Source of the DNA: Apus apus
Lineage: Eukaryota > Chordata > Aves > Apodiformes > Apodidae
Reading direction: 5' to 3'
Assembly: GCF_020740795.1 (NCBI RefSeq)
Contig: NC_067300.1
Span: 868,001-932,000 of the forward strand
DNA length: 64,000 nucleotides
Shown here: in pieces, positions 39,078 to 51,884 of the stretch
Layout: every line of letters begins with the position of its first letter
Numbering within the stretch: position 1 is the stretch's first letter
Translations under genes and position numbers: made by a program
Notes under the pieces: generated by a model
The model's database searches: none
Seen by the model: the letters and a program-made list of their open reading frames with translations, nothing else
What the model was told of the DNA's origin: nothing

Positions 39078-39875
39078 TCACATGATGGTGCAGGAAGACA
39101 GGGGGTTTCGGATGTGGCAGGTGCAGGCAGCCCCGCAGTACTGGCGGAAGGTCTGGTAGCAGCTGCGGTCGGTGTCACTGCTCCACTGGACGGGGTTGGT
39201 GGCCAGGGCCTCAGCTGGCAGTCTGTTGAGGATACTGGTGTTGACAGCCAGCGCCGCCAGCCCGTAGTCGGTGAAGAGGACGGTCTCCCGCTTGCAGGTG
39301 GGGCAGGAGATGAACTTGTACTTGGGGCAGGACTCGTAGAGGATCTGCAGGCACTCCTCGCACACCGAGTGCAGGCAGGAGAGGATGCGGGGCCGCTTGT
39401 TGGTGAAGTTGTACATGTGGCCGCAGGTGGGGCACTCGAGAGGCTCGCAGGGTGTCGAGGGGTGTAGCACGTACTGGTTGACGATCACCTCGTCTGATGG
39501 TGGCTGCCGGTGGTAGCAGACCTCCGAGCTGCCCTTCCGCTGGCTCTGGTACCCGCGCTCTCGCCGCGGCAATGGGGGAGTCCGGGGCAGCGGCAAGGGG
39601 CTGGGGGTGGCATCCAAGGCAGGGATGTCTCCACACGCTTGGTTGACGATGATCTCGGACTCAGAGGGCCACGCACGCTTGGCCACGAGGGGTGGCTCGC
39701 GGCGCGGGGCCGGTGCGTAGCGCGGCTGCGAGGCCTGCAGCTCCGAAAACTTCTCTGGGTGGATGATTTTCATCGCCTCCATTTTAATGATGACCTGTTG
39801 CCCTTTCAGACACGACATGAGTATTGTTTTCACATTACTGTCCACTGCTCTGGGGTCTCTGAGGGACGCCTGCAT
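39078..39875 (-). CDS. RNF208: RNF208, RING finger protein 208
   Basis: A probable E3 ubiquitin ligase of 265 residues (human about 261), complete in one coding exon. Residues 20-42 (MSCLKGQQVIIKMEAM and onward) and the repeated segments EIIVNQACG (74-82) and EVIVNQYVL (129-137) are hallmarks of RNF208. The RING finger runs from C148 to C194 (CPTC, LSCLHSVCEEC, CPTC). The conserved tail SCYQTFRQYCGAACTCH precedes the C-terminal CTIM, a CaaX-type prenylation motif (human CSIM as I recall). I prefer the start at 39875 because a similar-length extension precedes MSCLKG in the human protein; M20 (39818) is the alternative. A strong acceptor (ctcctgctctgcag) ends just above 39923, so a 5' UTR exon lies upstream. 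In mammals RNF208 has been reported to promote turnover of soluble vimentin. Confidence 0.96.
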   Translation of the reverse strand: MQASLRDPRAVDSNVKTILMSCLKGQQVIIKMEAMKIIHPEKFSELQASQPRYAPAPRREPPLVAKRAWPSESEIIVNQACGDIPALDATPSPLPLPRTPPLPRRERGYQSQRKGSSEVCYHRQPPSDEVIVNQYVLHPSTPCEPLECPTCGHMYNFTNKRPRILSCLHSVCEECLQILYESCPKYKFISCPTCKRETVLFTDYGLAALAVNTSILNRLPAEALATNPVQWSSDTDRSCYQTFRQYCGAACTCHIRNPLSSCTIM

Positions 39876-39923
39876 GAGGCTAAAACATGCTGGCAGCGTG
39901 TGGAGCTTTCAGTCTTGGTCTGG

Positions 39924-42900
39924 CTGCAGAGCAGGAGCACGGGGAGCAGCTGCTGGCGCGGGAGACCATCCTGGGGAGACGGGGCAGCGCCAGCGGGCCC
40001 CGTGCCCCTCTTCTCCAGCCAGCCCTGAGGGTGCTGGGTGCAAGGCTGATGTGGGCAGGGGAAGGCAGGGCTCACAGCAGCATCCTGCCTGCCTTGGAGG
40101 ATGCTCTTGGGCAGGCGATCAAAGCGTCGGCTCCCTGCAGTGCCTTGCCGGGATGTTAATGTGACACTGGCCGTCTCTCGGCAGCCCCCCCTTCACCTTC
40201 ACAGGCAATTCTGCACCAGATCAGCTGCAGTAGGGAATGGTAAATTTGGGATCGTGGTGCCTGGCGCTCTTCAGGGCAGGTTAGTCAGTGAGGGTCTCGC
40301 AGGAACTGGTGGCAGCCCCCGCCTCACCCTGGCCCCTGCCTCCACCCGGCCTTTATTCCTGTTTACATGCTCTGGGATCCTCGTGGTGCTAAAGAATGTT
40401 TGCAAATTCCTTTGGCCTGACTTCCCAGCTCTCCCACTTGCAGTCAGCCGCAGCTCCCGCGAGGCAGGGGCTCAGGGAGCATCCCACACCGGAGGGCAGC
40501 TCACCTTGGCTGCTGCTGGGACTGCCACATGCCTTGTCCCCTCTGTCCCTGGCACCTCTGTCCCCAGCTCAGCTTCGGGCTTGCTGGAAATGAAAAGCGA
40601 GAAGGGGTTGGCTCCAAGGCTCCTCAGGGATCTACTGGCTGCCAGCGCTCCCTCAGGATGCGTGCCCACCTGCATCCCAGCAATTTGGCATCCAAGCCCT
40701 GCAGGTCCCGTCCATCCGCCTGCGTGGCCGGGCTGGCGGAAGTGGGAGCAGGCAGGTGTTTCCCCCCAGGCATCTCCTCAGCAGCCCTGAGTGTGGGATC
40801 TCGAGTCCCCCCTCTGCCCTGGGGGCCAGGAGGGCACATCCCCTTGTGCCCCTTTTGGATGCAGGGCCCCTTCCAGGGGGGCTCCCCCACCGACCTGCCT
40901 CTGCTCAGGGTTTTCTCTCACGTTTAGCCCCTCCTCTACTCGGTGGATCTATTTTTACCTCCATTGCTTGCTCCTGATCTGTCCCTGCTATTATCCCTTC
41001 CTCCAGCTGCATCTCCCCCTTCCCAGCTCCCTGCCCTTGTCCTGGGGCTGCTGGAGAGGACGGGCCACGTTTGGGGGCAGGAGATGGGGGGGTGGGCAGC
41101 CAGCCATTTTCTCCCACAGCAGCCCCGGCGAGCGCCTGTCTCTCCTCCTGTCTCTCCTCCAAGAAGGGCGAAGGCGCTCGCCTCCATCACGCTGCAAATC
41201 CTGTTAGAGGGATGCCTGCTACCACTGAGCCCTGCCAGGCCTGACGGAGGAGGCCGGGGGGGCCATCTGCTCGCAGCAGCAGCTCTCGGTGATGGCAAAA
41301 GGCCGTGGCGGGGGTTCAGCCCTGGATGCCTGAGAGCCGCGGGGAGCTGGATCCCTTCCCGAGGCCAGCAGGGCTGTCCCTGGGGGCCATGCCCTGGAGG
41401 CAGTGGGGTCCTGCAAGCCTCCTGCCGTGCTTGCCCTGGGGAGGGAGGCCTCGTGCCCTGCACTCCCTGCCACGGGCCCACATCCTGCACCCCACATCCT
41501 GCACCCCACAAGCTGCGCGTATCATCTCCCCCCGCCCCCCGGCGCACAGCAGCAGCCGCGAGGGCTCGAGGGCTCCCAGCCCGCGGACCGCGCACGAACA
41601 CCGCAGCGCAACGACTGGCACGGCCATCCTTGCGGCCACGGCCACCGCGGGTCCCCTCCTGCACTGTCACACCCCTTCACGCACAGCCCTGGCGCAGCTC
41701 CCCGCCGGACCCCGCATCCCCATCACCCTGGGGTGACACAGCCCTCCCCAGCACCCCCGGCCACACACAGCATCCCCCCACCACTGCCCTCCCGCCGCAG
41801 TCCCAGCCCCGCGCCGCGCTGGCACCCGGCGATGCACACACACATGCAGCCTAGTGGTGCACACACATGTGCACACACATGAACACACACATGGGTACAC
41901 CCGCACACACACGCACAAGGCCTCTCGCCCGCGCTTGCGCGCCCGCAGGGTGATACCCCCGAGTGATGCCCCCCGGGCAGCCCGGCCAGAGGGACGGTCG
42001 CTGCCGGTCGTTACCTGCACTGACCCGCCGTGACCCGGGCGGGGGGTCCCGCTGCAGCCGTGTCCCCAGTTCAGTCTCCAGATCCCCGCTCCGTCCCCGG
42101 TGAAGGTCTGGAGGCCCGAGCGGCTAAAGGTTATCTGAAAGGCAGAGGGATGCAGGCGCTGCCGGTGCCAAGAACCGGCTCCCCGAGGATGCTGGGGGTC
42201 CCCTCCGCCGCTGCCGGCCCCGCCGTGGCTCCCGGTTCCGCTTCCCACGGGCCCGCCGCCTCCTCCAGCAGCTTCCCCGGCGGGCACAAAGGCAGCGGCC
42301 GCCGTTGCCGGGCTCCTCCGGTTCCTCGGACTCCGGATGCTCGGCGGGGAGCAGCGGGCGGGGGGAGGCGGCAGGTAGCGCGGCCGGGGAGGCACCTTCC
42401 GCCCGCCCCCTCCCCCGGTCCCCCCCCCCCCCCCGCCTCCTCCGACCGCCGAGCCCCCGCGCCGCGCGGGGCTGATGCAACACTCGGCGAGCTGGCTGGG
42501 GGGGTCCCGCAGCCTGGGCACCCCCCTTCCCCCCGTGCAGGTGCCGGCAGCAGCGGGCAGGCTGCTCCCGCCGTCCCTGCCTGCGCGCTCCCGCCCCGCG
42601 CCCGCCCGGCCCCGCAGTGCCGCCGCAGTGGTGCAGCCGGATCACATTTCTCTCGCTCAGCAGCGCCGGGCCCGCCGGGCCCGCACAGCCCCCCCGCCCC
42701 GCACCCCCCCCGCACCCCACCTACCCCGCACAGACACCCCCCGCCCCGCACAGCCCCCCTCTCCGCAGCCCCACCGCCCCACTCAGCCCCCCCGCACAGC
42801 ACCCCCCGCCCCGAACGGTCTCGCCCCGCAATCCTCCCCCCTGCCTCGCCCCCGTCCCGCCCCGCCGGCCCCTGCCTCCACCGCCCCCCGGCCGGTCCCC

Positions 42901-43050
42901 CGGGCGGCTCGAGGGGCCTGCGGTGACTCAGCATCCGCCGCTGGAAGCGGCTCCGTGGGCCGGGAGCGGGCGATGCTGCCCCGGGCCGGCATCGGGGAGC
43001 GCGGGGCAGCGGGGAGGGGGACCTGCCAGCTGCCCCCGCTGCTTTTGGGG
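39924..43050 (-). promoter_or_regulatory. RNF208 upstream intron and candidate CpG-island promoter
   Basis: Minus-strand upstream region of RNF208. A dense CpG island covers about 41900-43050, with C-rich tracts and a (C)14 run near 42421. A minus-strand donor (CAG|GTAACG) with the exon ending at 42015 could pair with the acceptor at 39923, giving a 5' UTR exon; this pairing is an inference. Between 39924 and about 41800 I see only unique intronic-looking sequence. Confidence 0.45.
41832..41925. repeat. Imperfect (CA)n microsatellite
   Basis: Several ACACACA runs broken by ATG, GTG and TGGGTA spacers, at the edge of the CpG island upstream of RNF208. An interrupted and probably old microsatellite. 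Confidence 0.8.
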
Positions 43051-43221
43051 TTGGAGAAAGGCCAGAACACCAGCAATATCCCCTTCCCCACCACCTCTTT
43101 TCCTGCTGCCAGATCAGAGCCACGCACCCCACAGTGTCCCATGGGACCCAGCCCCAATTCTGGGACTCACAGCTGTCCCTGCAGGAGGGGGGCAGAGGGG
43201 ACTCCCCTCACTCTGAGGTCA

Positions 43222-43742
43222 ACCCCCCTGCAGTGCTGTGTTCAGCTCGGGGGTCCTCAAGCAAAAGAAGGACATAGAGCTCTTGCAGCAAGTCCAGAGG
43301 AGGCCATGGAGATAATGGGAGGGCTGGAGCAGCTCTGCTCTGGAGACAGGCTGGGAGAGTTGGGGTGTTCAGCCTGGAGAAGAGAAGGCTCCAGGGAGAC
43401 CTTAGAGCACCTTCCAGTGCCTGAAGGGGCTCCAGGAAAGCTGGGGAGGGGCTTGGGACAAGGGCAGGGAGGGATGGGACAAGAGGGAAGAGTTTTAAGC
43501 TGAAAGAGGGGAGACTGAGATTAGATTTTAGGAAGAAATACTTTGCTGTGAAGGTGGTGAGACACTGGAACAGGTTGCCAAGAGAAGCTGTGGCTGCCCC
43601 ACCCCTGGAAGTGTTTGTGGCCAGGTTGGATGGGGCTTGGAGCAACCTGGTCTGGTGGGAGGTGTTCCTGCCCCTGCAGGGGGGTTGGAACAAGATAGTC
43701 TTTAAGGTCCCTTCTAACCCAAACCAGTCTGGGATTCCTAAT
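43222..43742 (+). repeat. CR1 LINE 3' fragment, about 520 bp
   Basis: Sense CR1 from a 'gttcagctcgggggtcctca' block to 'cccaaaccagtctgggattc'. Between about 43321 and 43475 it is almost identical to 6440-6600, with about one difference in 155 bp by eye, which marks a young subfamily. It borders the CpG island upstream of RNF208. Confidence 0.92.
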
Positions 43743-46700
43743 GTTCAGAGAATTGGGGAATGGGGGAACAGGGCACAGGGTGACACGGCGGGAGGAGTCA
43801 CACCACTACTGGCTGCCAGCAGTGCTGGGGAGCACTGGGCAACATGGTTGGGCCTTGCTGCTTTTACGCCCTTCACCAGCAGAGACAGACATGAGCCCAG
43901 GGGCTGGGGACACCCCACATCACGCCCCTCAAGGACTACTGCTGGTCCATACTTCCCTGCTCGTCCTGTGCCTTGGCAGATGGTAGAGGCCAGGCTGCCC
44001 TGTACCCCTGCCTCATGGGTGCCTCCAGCGTGGGGAGTCTTCAGGCAGGCAGCCAAAATGGGCAGCCATCCCCCACACGGAGCCCCCCATCTCCCCAGCC
44101 ATGCTCAAACCCATTGCTCACAGCCAACCCCCCGTGCCACTGACACAGGCACACCCAAACCCAAAAACCTTCTGTCCCTCCATCCCACCCTGGCTGGGTG
44201 TTGGTGGATGGTCACCAGGCTCCTTTGGGTGCTGCTGGGGTTTCCCTGCTCATGCTGCCTGCTGCCACTCTCAAGCTCTTTATGTTCCTTCCATCTGTTG
44301 ACTTGGCACCAGGATTTTGCCTGAATTTTGATGCAGGATGGACACAGAAGCTGGACCTCATGTATTTCACTGAACAGCTCTGTGTCCTCTGTCAGCCCAG
44401 AGGGCAGCTCAGGTCCATCAGGCCTTACACATCCCATAGATGATCTGATCATCCATGCTCCAGGCAATGATGTTAAAAATCTCACCCAGATGCCTGGCCT
44501 GGAGGAGCTGACCAAAGCTACCAGGTCCAGAGGGGTGCCCTGGTACCCTAAGGGCTCAGCCACAGGCTGGACCAACCCTAGAGTGTGGTTTCCCCCTGGG
44601 ACCATGCAGCTTCACCCACCACCAGGAAATCCATGCTCCCTGGTTGACAATGTTAGCAGTTGCATTTTTAATCTTCTATTTTCTTGTGGGATAAGGGGTT
44701 TTGTAACAACTTTGCCTCTAGTCCCTCTAAATGTGAGTCTTTGATCCGCTCACCTGCCTAAATCCATGTGAGGATGCTGCTGTTGGGCCTAAACAGCCCT
44801 AAACAGGGATTCACTCCATCCTCCCCATCCCTTCTGTGGCAGGTTTTGCTTACTTCCCTGCCAGCACTTCTGGATGCAGATAACAAGACTCAATATATTA
44901 TGCCTGAACTCACAGAGCAAGGGAAATTGCAGGAAGTGAGTGAGCACGAGCCAGTTTCTGTTATTAATTCATATGGCATCCCGTGCTGACCCAGCTACCC
45001 CGTGTTCTGTGCTGCTCTTTGGTGAGTTAAGCAACAGCTCTATTTGATAATAATAATAAATTATATCAGGCAGCTTTTCTGCTGAATAAGAGTGTGTTTG
45101 TGCCAAGAAGCTGAGGATCCTCGTGTTACTCTATTAGCTCTTCTAGTCTCTGCTTCATGTGCTCTGTGGATGTGGCTCTGGATTCTCCCCACACCACCAC
45201 AGCAGCACTTCTTGGCCTCTTCTTCACCTATTCAGGCACTTTTGAAGCAGTTTGCTGCCCTAGCCAAAGCCTGGCACTTGTTTTTCTCCTAGAACTTGTT
45301 TTAGGCTTGATGGGGTCCTAGTGAGCAAGTGGCACTGGTTAAGTCTTGTGCAAGGGAGGCTTTGCCCCCACATTTTCATCCGAACATATGAGTGCTCAAA
45401 GAATCTTGGAAGAGCTCTCCCAGGCTCTGCTTTGTGAGGTGCAGAGTTTTCCCTTTTCTCTGCTGAGTTGGTCCACCAAGATCACTGCTTTCCAACCCAA
45501 ACTGAGGATAATCTTATCCTTCAAAGGCCAGATCCTTCATCTGCAGCCGGGCCTGGGTGGTCACACTATCAAGTGAAGTTCCTATCAAATCCCAACCTCA
45601 GTCCAACTCTAATCTTTGCTTTTGGGTCTGGCCATACTCTTACTCCTGAGTTTAACACCTACCTTTGTCACATATCCATACATGCTGCATTATCTTTTAT
45701 AAAAATCTGTTGGATTGTATGTTATCATAAATGTACATCACGATGTTGCGTGTGGATGTTCTCAGCATGTCTTCTGAGTTGTGCTGATGTGATATGACAC
45801 GTGCTTCTGGGTTTTACAAAGAGCACTGATTTATTTTACCGTTTTCTGAGACCTTTCCAGCAGACCAAGTGTACTTTGGGTTTGGAGGGAGCAGCTAAGA
45901 TCAAGTTCCCCATGTCCAGCATTGAGCTCTACCCAGACAAACAAGCAGGAGCAGCTTTGCTAGTGGGTTCTATCCATGCCACGCAGGCCAATGAAGGTTT
46001 GCTTCTCTAACCAAGTGGTGGTCGTTCCTTGGTATCCTGTGTGCAACCACAGCTCCTCTCTGCAAATCTCATTCTTTCCCAGCATCACAAGTGGATAATT
46101 TCTAAGCTTTTCGGTTTATGGATGCACTGACAGATGTGACACCACTGGCCAGTCCCTGGTGCAGCTCTGCTGAGATGAATGGTGATACCAGAAGATATTT
46201 TGACCCTAAATTTTTTCCTCATCATCTGCATCAGCCATCATCAGCTCAGTTGTCCAGCTGAAGATTTTATTGACCTTCTGGATTTATAATGCCTGTGAAG
46301 GACCAGCTGTAACAGGATGTTTTCACCCTTGCTTGATGCTGACCCTGTGCTGTGTCTTCACATGTGTCTTTGCTTTCCACTCAACCCAAGTGAACCAGCA
46401 GTTCTGGGTGTGTCAAACCTTCCTGCCCTGTGTCCTGCATCCCAGCTGCTCTGTGCAGACCTGGCATTGTGCTTGGCTGGCTGTGCTTCTGCTGCAGCAC
46501 CTGGGCTGCTTTTGCAATGACTCACACTTTTTTTTCCTGGTCACCTTCTCCTTACAGAGTTTGTCTGACCGGGTCCTGCACACACCAACAGCTCTTCCCA
46601 AAACCCAGCCTGTTTGTTGCAATAATCTTGTTTTGCTCTGGTGAGTCACTAGTTACACAGATAATTCACCCCCCCAAAAAAAAAAAAAACAACACCCAAA

Positions 46701-47799
46701 CAAACAAAAGAGCTCTTCTGCAGCTTTCCAGAGAGCAGTGTCACCAGCAGGTCTGTCCCAGCCCAGGCACCTGCCCGGCTGCTTCGCAGCGCTGGAGGGA
46801 CGACCTGGCTGGGGTGGATGTTGATGTGGTACTCAGGATCCATCTTCAGTCTTTCCATCGTGCCATGCTCCATCCCCTTAGGGTTGTCAGTTCTTCCTGG
46901 AGGAGAACATCAGGAGAAGGGACCCCAAGTGCCACCCTCCGAGGCTGGACAGGAGGCTGAGACCCTCCAGGCCTGGCTGAGATGGCATCAACCCTGCGAT
47001 GGCTGGTACAGGCACCAACAGAAGAGGGAAGCAGAGCAGCTCTCACATGGTGCATCTGCCAGGGGCCTCTGCCAGAAGCACTAGGAGCTGTCTGCAACTC
47101 CTGGGATGTGCTGCTTGTCCAGGCAGAGCAAACACCATTTTGAAGGAGGGATGCTATGAAAAATCTGCCAATGAACCAGCAGAATCCCTTGTTGCCAGTT
47201 GGTTGCTCAAGGCTGCAGCCAGCTACTGCAGAGCTGGTTGCTGTGGTTGCTGTTTGGAGCAGCAGAAGTGTGTGGGTGGGGGGTGGTCAGGACCTGACCA
47301 TTGATGCTCTTGCAGTACAGTCCTAATGCATTGGTGAGGCGTTGGATGTGGTTCTATCTAGGCTTGCAGCTCTCCAACAGAGACTCCACCATGAGAAAAA
47401 ATGGTGCTCAGATCTGCAAAAGGGTGTAAAGACTGTGGCTCTTTCACGTGCACACAAACCTTGAGATTACAAGAATTACGAACTCCATGGCATGACAGAC
47501 CCATGTGCATGTTGTTCTGGCCAGCTCAAAGGTTAAGGCTGTTCCTAAAGCCCCAAACAGATCCCAAGGGCTGTAATCCTTATTTTTACTATTAATTCCT
47601 TTTAGGGATTAATATTGTGGCCACTTCAGGAGCCCTTGGTGTGAAGTGGGCACCCACCTTGCTGGTGCTGCACCCACAGGCAGGGAGGAGGAGGAAGGAC
47701 TCAGGTGGGGGGAGATGAGGGCAGCAGGGCCAGAGAGTCCATCTACTCTCTTCTCGGACCTTCATTCCCCTCCTCATGCACTCCCTGCCTGCAGACCTG

Positions 47800-48065
47800 G
47801 GGTTGTTCAGCTGTCAGAAGAGAAGACTCATGGAAAATTCGTTGCTCTTCACAGCTCTCTCATGGGAGGAGGGAGAGGGGGTGAGGATCAACAACCACAA
47901 GCCAGGATGTGGGAAATTCCAGCTGTACTTCCCTATGGCTAGAAAAAGCTTTTTCTTTTTGAGGATCAAGCATTGGACCAGGGTGCAGAGAGGAGGTGGG
48001 ATGTCCAGCCTTGAAGATGTTCAAAGTTGCCCTGTATGAGGTCCAGACCAACACACTAGCCATGC
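47800..48065 (+). repeat. Old CR1 LINE fragment
   Basis: Strongly diverged sense CR1: 'caagcattggaccagggtgc' then 'ccagccttgaagatgttcaa' and 'gccctgtatgaggtcc' match CR1 3' blocks. The left boundary is uncertain. Confidence 0.5.
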
Positions 48066-48784
48066 TCTGAGCGGTGTTGCAGACTCTGTTATGGGGCTGG
48101 GACCAGGCACAGTCCCCATGGGACAAGTAGGATCCCCTGCTCCCACCAGAGCTCCCTTCTTCACCTGAGGGCTGCATCTTCCCCACCCACCGTGTGCCCA
48201 GTGCCAGAAACACCCAAGGCAAGGAGTATTCCACATCTTACTGGTGATCCAGCAGAAGCACGATCACATCAGAAGGTCCCTCCTGGTCCTGCAGTGCTGG
48301 CAGGGACTGATGGGGAGATCTGGAGCTCCCTGGGGGCTGCTGGCCCAGGGCAGAGCATGGCCACAAAGACCCAGTGCTGCATTTCAGGGGAGAGGGTGCA
48401 AGAAAACCCACGTCCTTTAGAAAACACCTTATTCCTGGGTGAAACAGGACAGGGATGGCCCAGAAATAGAAATGGCAGCTCTGCAGAAAACCATCCCCCT
48501 TCCCATCCAGCCCAGCTGATGCTGGGTTTAACTGAGCCCGAGGGATTGAAGGCTCAGCAGAAACCAGCTCATGCACCAGAGGTGGGGACACAGCTGCTTT
48601 TCCTAGCCCTTCCCTGGACTGGTGGAGCATCCTTGGTGCTGGTGATTCGGGGGCTGAGCAGATGCCCTGTCATTGCGGTGATATTCCGTGTTTGCTTTGC
48701 TGGCTCCCGGGAAGAGCCCGGCGCTGCCTGTGCTGGGGACCTGACAGCGCTGCTGGGCGCCGGGATGTGCCACAACCGGGGTCA

Positions 48785-48785
48785 G

Positions 48786-48842
<57 letters not shown>
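48785..48842. repeat. (GGAGCA)n hexanucleotide repeat
   Basis: About nine and a half perfect copies of GGAGCA, followed by GGAGGCG. It is read as Gly-Ala or Arg-Ser dipeptides in open frames on the plus strand, but no gene is supported here. Confidence 0.95.
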
Positions 48843-48844
<2 letters not shown>

Positions 48845-50744
48845 CGTTCGCCCCCGAGGCGGCCCCGGCAGCGCAGTGGGGCAGGCGGGCCCCGCAGGGG
48901 TGAGCTCGTCCCTCCGGCTGCTGCCTTGGCTGGGACGCGGCTCCAAAGAGCAGCCCAGCACTGAAACTGCACTTGGGTTTTGCAGAATTTCAGCTTTTTC
49001 AGGCAAACTCCACCCAGGGCAGTGGGCGGGACCCACCGAGCCCTGCCCGGCTCCGGGACCGGACCCGCCGTGCAGCGCTCTGAGCACAGCCCCGCACACC
49101 AGGTCCTGGCCCTTCCTGCAGCCGGTGGGATCTGCTTTCCCAGGGGGGCTGTCCTGGGGTTCCTGGCAGAGCCTGGGGACACAACGTGCTGCTCTGTCCG
49201 TGCTCCCAGCAGCTGCCAGCCCCTCACCCAAGTCTCCTGCCACCCTTTCTGCCCAGTTTGGCCAAGTGATGCTCTTACATGGAACACCACGGCTGCATTT
49301 CTAGGTTGGGGGGTGAATTTGAGGGCGACCTGAGGATTTTGTCTTCCGTGGGTGCCTGGGTCCCCTCCTGGGCAGCTGTCCCCTGCGTGCTCCTGCTGCA
49401 GCACCATAGTGGCTTCCTGCTGCTTGGTGGCTGCTGGTGTGGGGCTGCTGGTGTGGGGCTGTGGGGACAGAGGCTCCTCTGCTGCGGTTCCAGCCCAGAT
49501 CAGCAGCTACTTGCTCCGAGTGTGCAGCGGGGAGGGAGCAGCAGCTTGCAGAACTGGGGGAGCGTGGGGTGAGGCAGGAGGAAATGTGGGAGCTGGGGAA
49601 CCCCACAGCATTGCCATGGGTTGAGGCTGGGAGCCGTGTGCAGCCTGTGGCAGAGGGTCCATGGGAGAGGCCTGCACCCTGTGGACAGGGACGGTGTGTG
49701 GCTTCAGCTACCCCAGGATGACAGCATCACCTGCCCTTGAGGTTTCCATCACCTCCTTCCTACCTGTGATTTGCTCAGTCCTTCAAGGATTGATAATATA
49801 TTTGGTGCCAGGAGCCATCCTGGGATGCTATGGGAGGACCTTGTGGTCTGTCTTTCCCACTGCTCTCTCCAGAAGGGAGGCCTTGCCTGGTATCTTGGCT
49901 GGAGGGGGACCCCTGGGAATGAGGGGGCTGCTGCAGCCTGGTACTCCTGTGGAGGCTGTGGGGAAGTGAGTGGTCACACAGGAGCCTGCTCTGTGCCCAC
50001 TGTGACATGAGAGCTGAGGTCCTTCATGTAACAGCAACTGATGCTCCAGCCTGGAAGGGGACCTCAGGGTGTGATCAGGATTACCCCAGGTAATCAGAGA
50101 GGCTTGTGTCACTGTGAGCCATGTCTACTGGGGGCACATGTGGGTTCGGGAATCTGTGCAGAGTGCTGAGCATGCATACAGCCCCCAGGGTGCTCCAGAG
50201 ATGGCACAGTTTGATGGATGGAGAAGAAGGTGCAGCTCTCAGTGCAGGCTCGAGGACGAGGGTCTTCCCCCAGCAGGGCAGAAGGGGTCTCTGGGGAGCC
50301 CCCACCACTCAGGCCCTGTCACTCTGCAGGACCCTGATCTGCACCCGGGGTTTGGGGCTGGCAGGGTTGCAGAGATGGCTCCCCAGCAGCACAGGGGCTG
50401 CCTGCCCAGCGGCTGCTGCTGTGCCAGCACAGAGCTGACAGCCTGGCAGCCCCGCACTTGCCAGCATGACAGACACAAATGGGAGTGGACAGGCCGGCTC
50501 CAGCAGTAAAGATCAAACCCCAGGAGCCAGGGCCTGCTGTCAGAGCGAGATGGAGCACTCGGAGCCATCCTGGAGTGGCAGCCCTGCCTGGGGTTGCCCT
50601 GTGGCTGCAGCCTGGTGCTGCTGGCAGAGCGCGGCAGGAGCCGGCTGGGGCTGCCTGCGCTGCCTGTGCTGCCGGGCAGGGGCTGGCCAAGCCTCAGGAC
50701 CAGGCCAGGGAGAGGGGATATGGGGGTTTCCCTGCGCCGGATTT

Positions 50745-51245
50745 CAGATCTGGGGGGGGCTTCTCATGACAAGAAGGACATTGAGGGGCTGGAGTATGTC
50801 CATAGAAGGGCAATGGAGCTTAACCTTCTATGAACACAGGTAAGCACAAGGCTTATGAGGACAGGCTGAGGGAGCTGGGGATGGTCAGCCTGGAGAAGAG
50901 GAGGCTGAGGGGAGACCTTCTTGCTCTGCACCTGCCTGAGAGGAGGTTGGAATGACGTGGGGTGTGTCTCTTCTCCAAGGAACAACTGATAGGATAAGAG
51001 GAAATGGCCTCAAGTTGTGGCAGGGGAGTTTTAGATTGGTTATTGGGAACAATTTCTTCCCCCAAAAGGGATTATCAGGCCGTGGCCCAGGCTGCCCAGG
51101 GCAGGGGTGGAGTCCCCATCCCTGGAGGGGTTTCAAAGCCATGTAGATGTGGTGCTGAGGGACATGGATTAGTAGTGGCCTTGGCATGTTAATGGATGGA
51201 CTTGTTGATCTTAAAGATCTTTTCCAAGCAAAAGGATTGTATGAT
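50745..51245 (+). repeat. CR1 LINE 3' fragment
   Basis: Sense CR1 with 'catgacaagaaggacattga', 'ggctgcccagggcaggggtg' and 'gttgatcttaaagatctttt', ending near 'gattgtatgattat'. Same subfamily as the copies at 51.9 and 54.3 kb. Confidence 0.9.
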
Positions 51246-51884
51246 TATATGTACAAGCCACTGCCAGGTTGCAGGAACAAACGGCCCCTCTCCACTTGCT
51301 GGGCTCTGCCAATGGGGATGCTCCTGCATCCACCATCTACCCAGGGCTGCACTTGGCTTCTCCATAGGCTCAGGAGGGTAATAGAGAAGGAGGCCCCTAA
51401 ACACATCCCTGCCAAGAACTGCTGTGAAAAGCCCCCCTCTTTGGGGCTCAAAACCACTGCCTGTGCCTGTGTTGGCGGGTGGAAACTTCCACCACCCGCC
51501 CCACCTCCCACCGAGCCAGGGGCTGTGGGAGGATGGTGCTGCTGTGGTGGCTTGTGGCTCCTGGCTTGCAGGAGCTGGCTGGCTGCCCCCACGCTGCTGG
51601 GGAGTGAGGCAGGGTGAGCACCCAGCACAGCTGGGGCCCCATGGGCAGCACCCACCCGGGTGATTGAAGGAGCAGAGGCAGATGCCAGTGGCACGGGGCT
51701 GGCATCTCAGGTGCTGCCGGTCCAGGAACAACTTCCTCATCCCCCTCCAGCCCCAAAGAGTTTTGAAGAGATCCATGGGATCCAGCACAAATCCCAGATA
51801 CCTGGACTTTGCATGACTCTCCTGTTTCCCACCCAGGAAGACAACATTCATCGCCTCAGTGCCCATGTGTTGCTGCCCAGGAAG

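Noticed and set aside
42131-43503. Long open frames on both strands in the CpG island
   Set aside because: Proline/arginine-rich translations in several frames at once are typical of CpG islands, not of genes.
46675-46692. Poly-A run that could mark a processed pseudogene
   Set aside because: The sequence before it shows no gene similarity and no target-site duplication was seen.
48192-49304. A 370-codon plus-strand open frame containing the GGAGCA repeat
   Set aside because: No recognisable domain, dominated by the simple repeat, starts in unique intergenic DNA and has no supporting splice or promoter structure.
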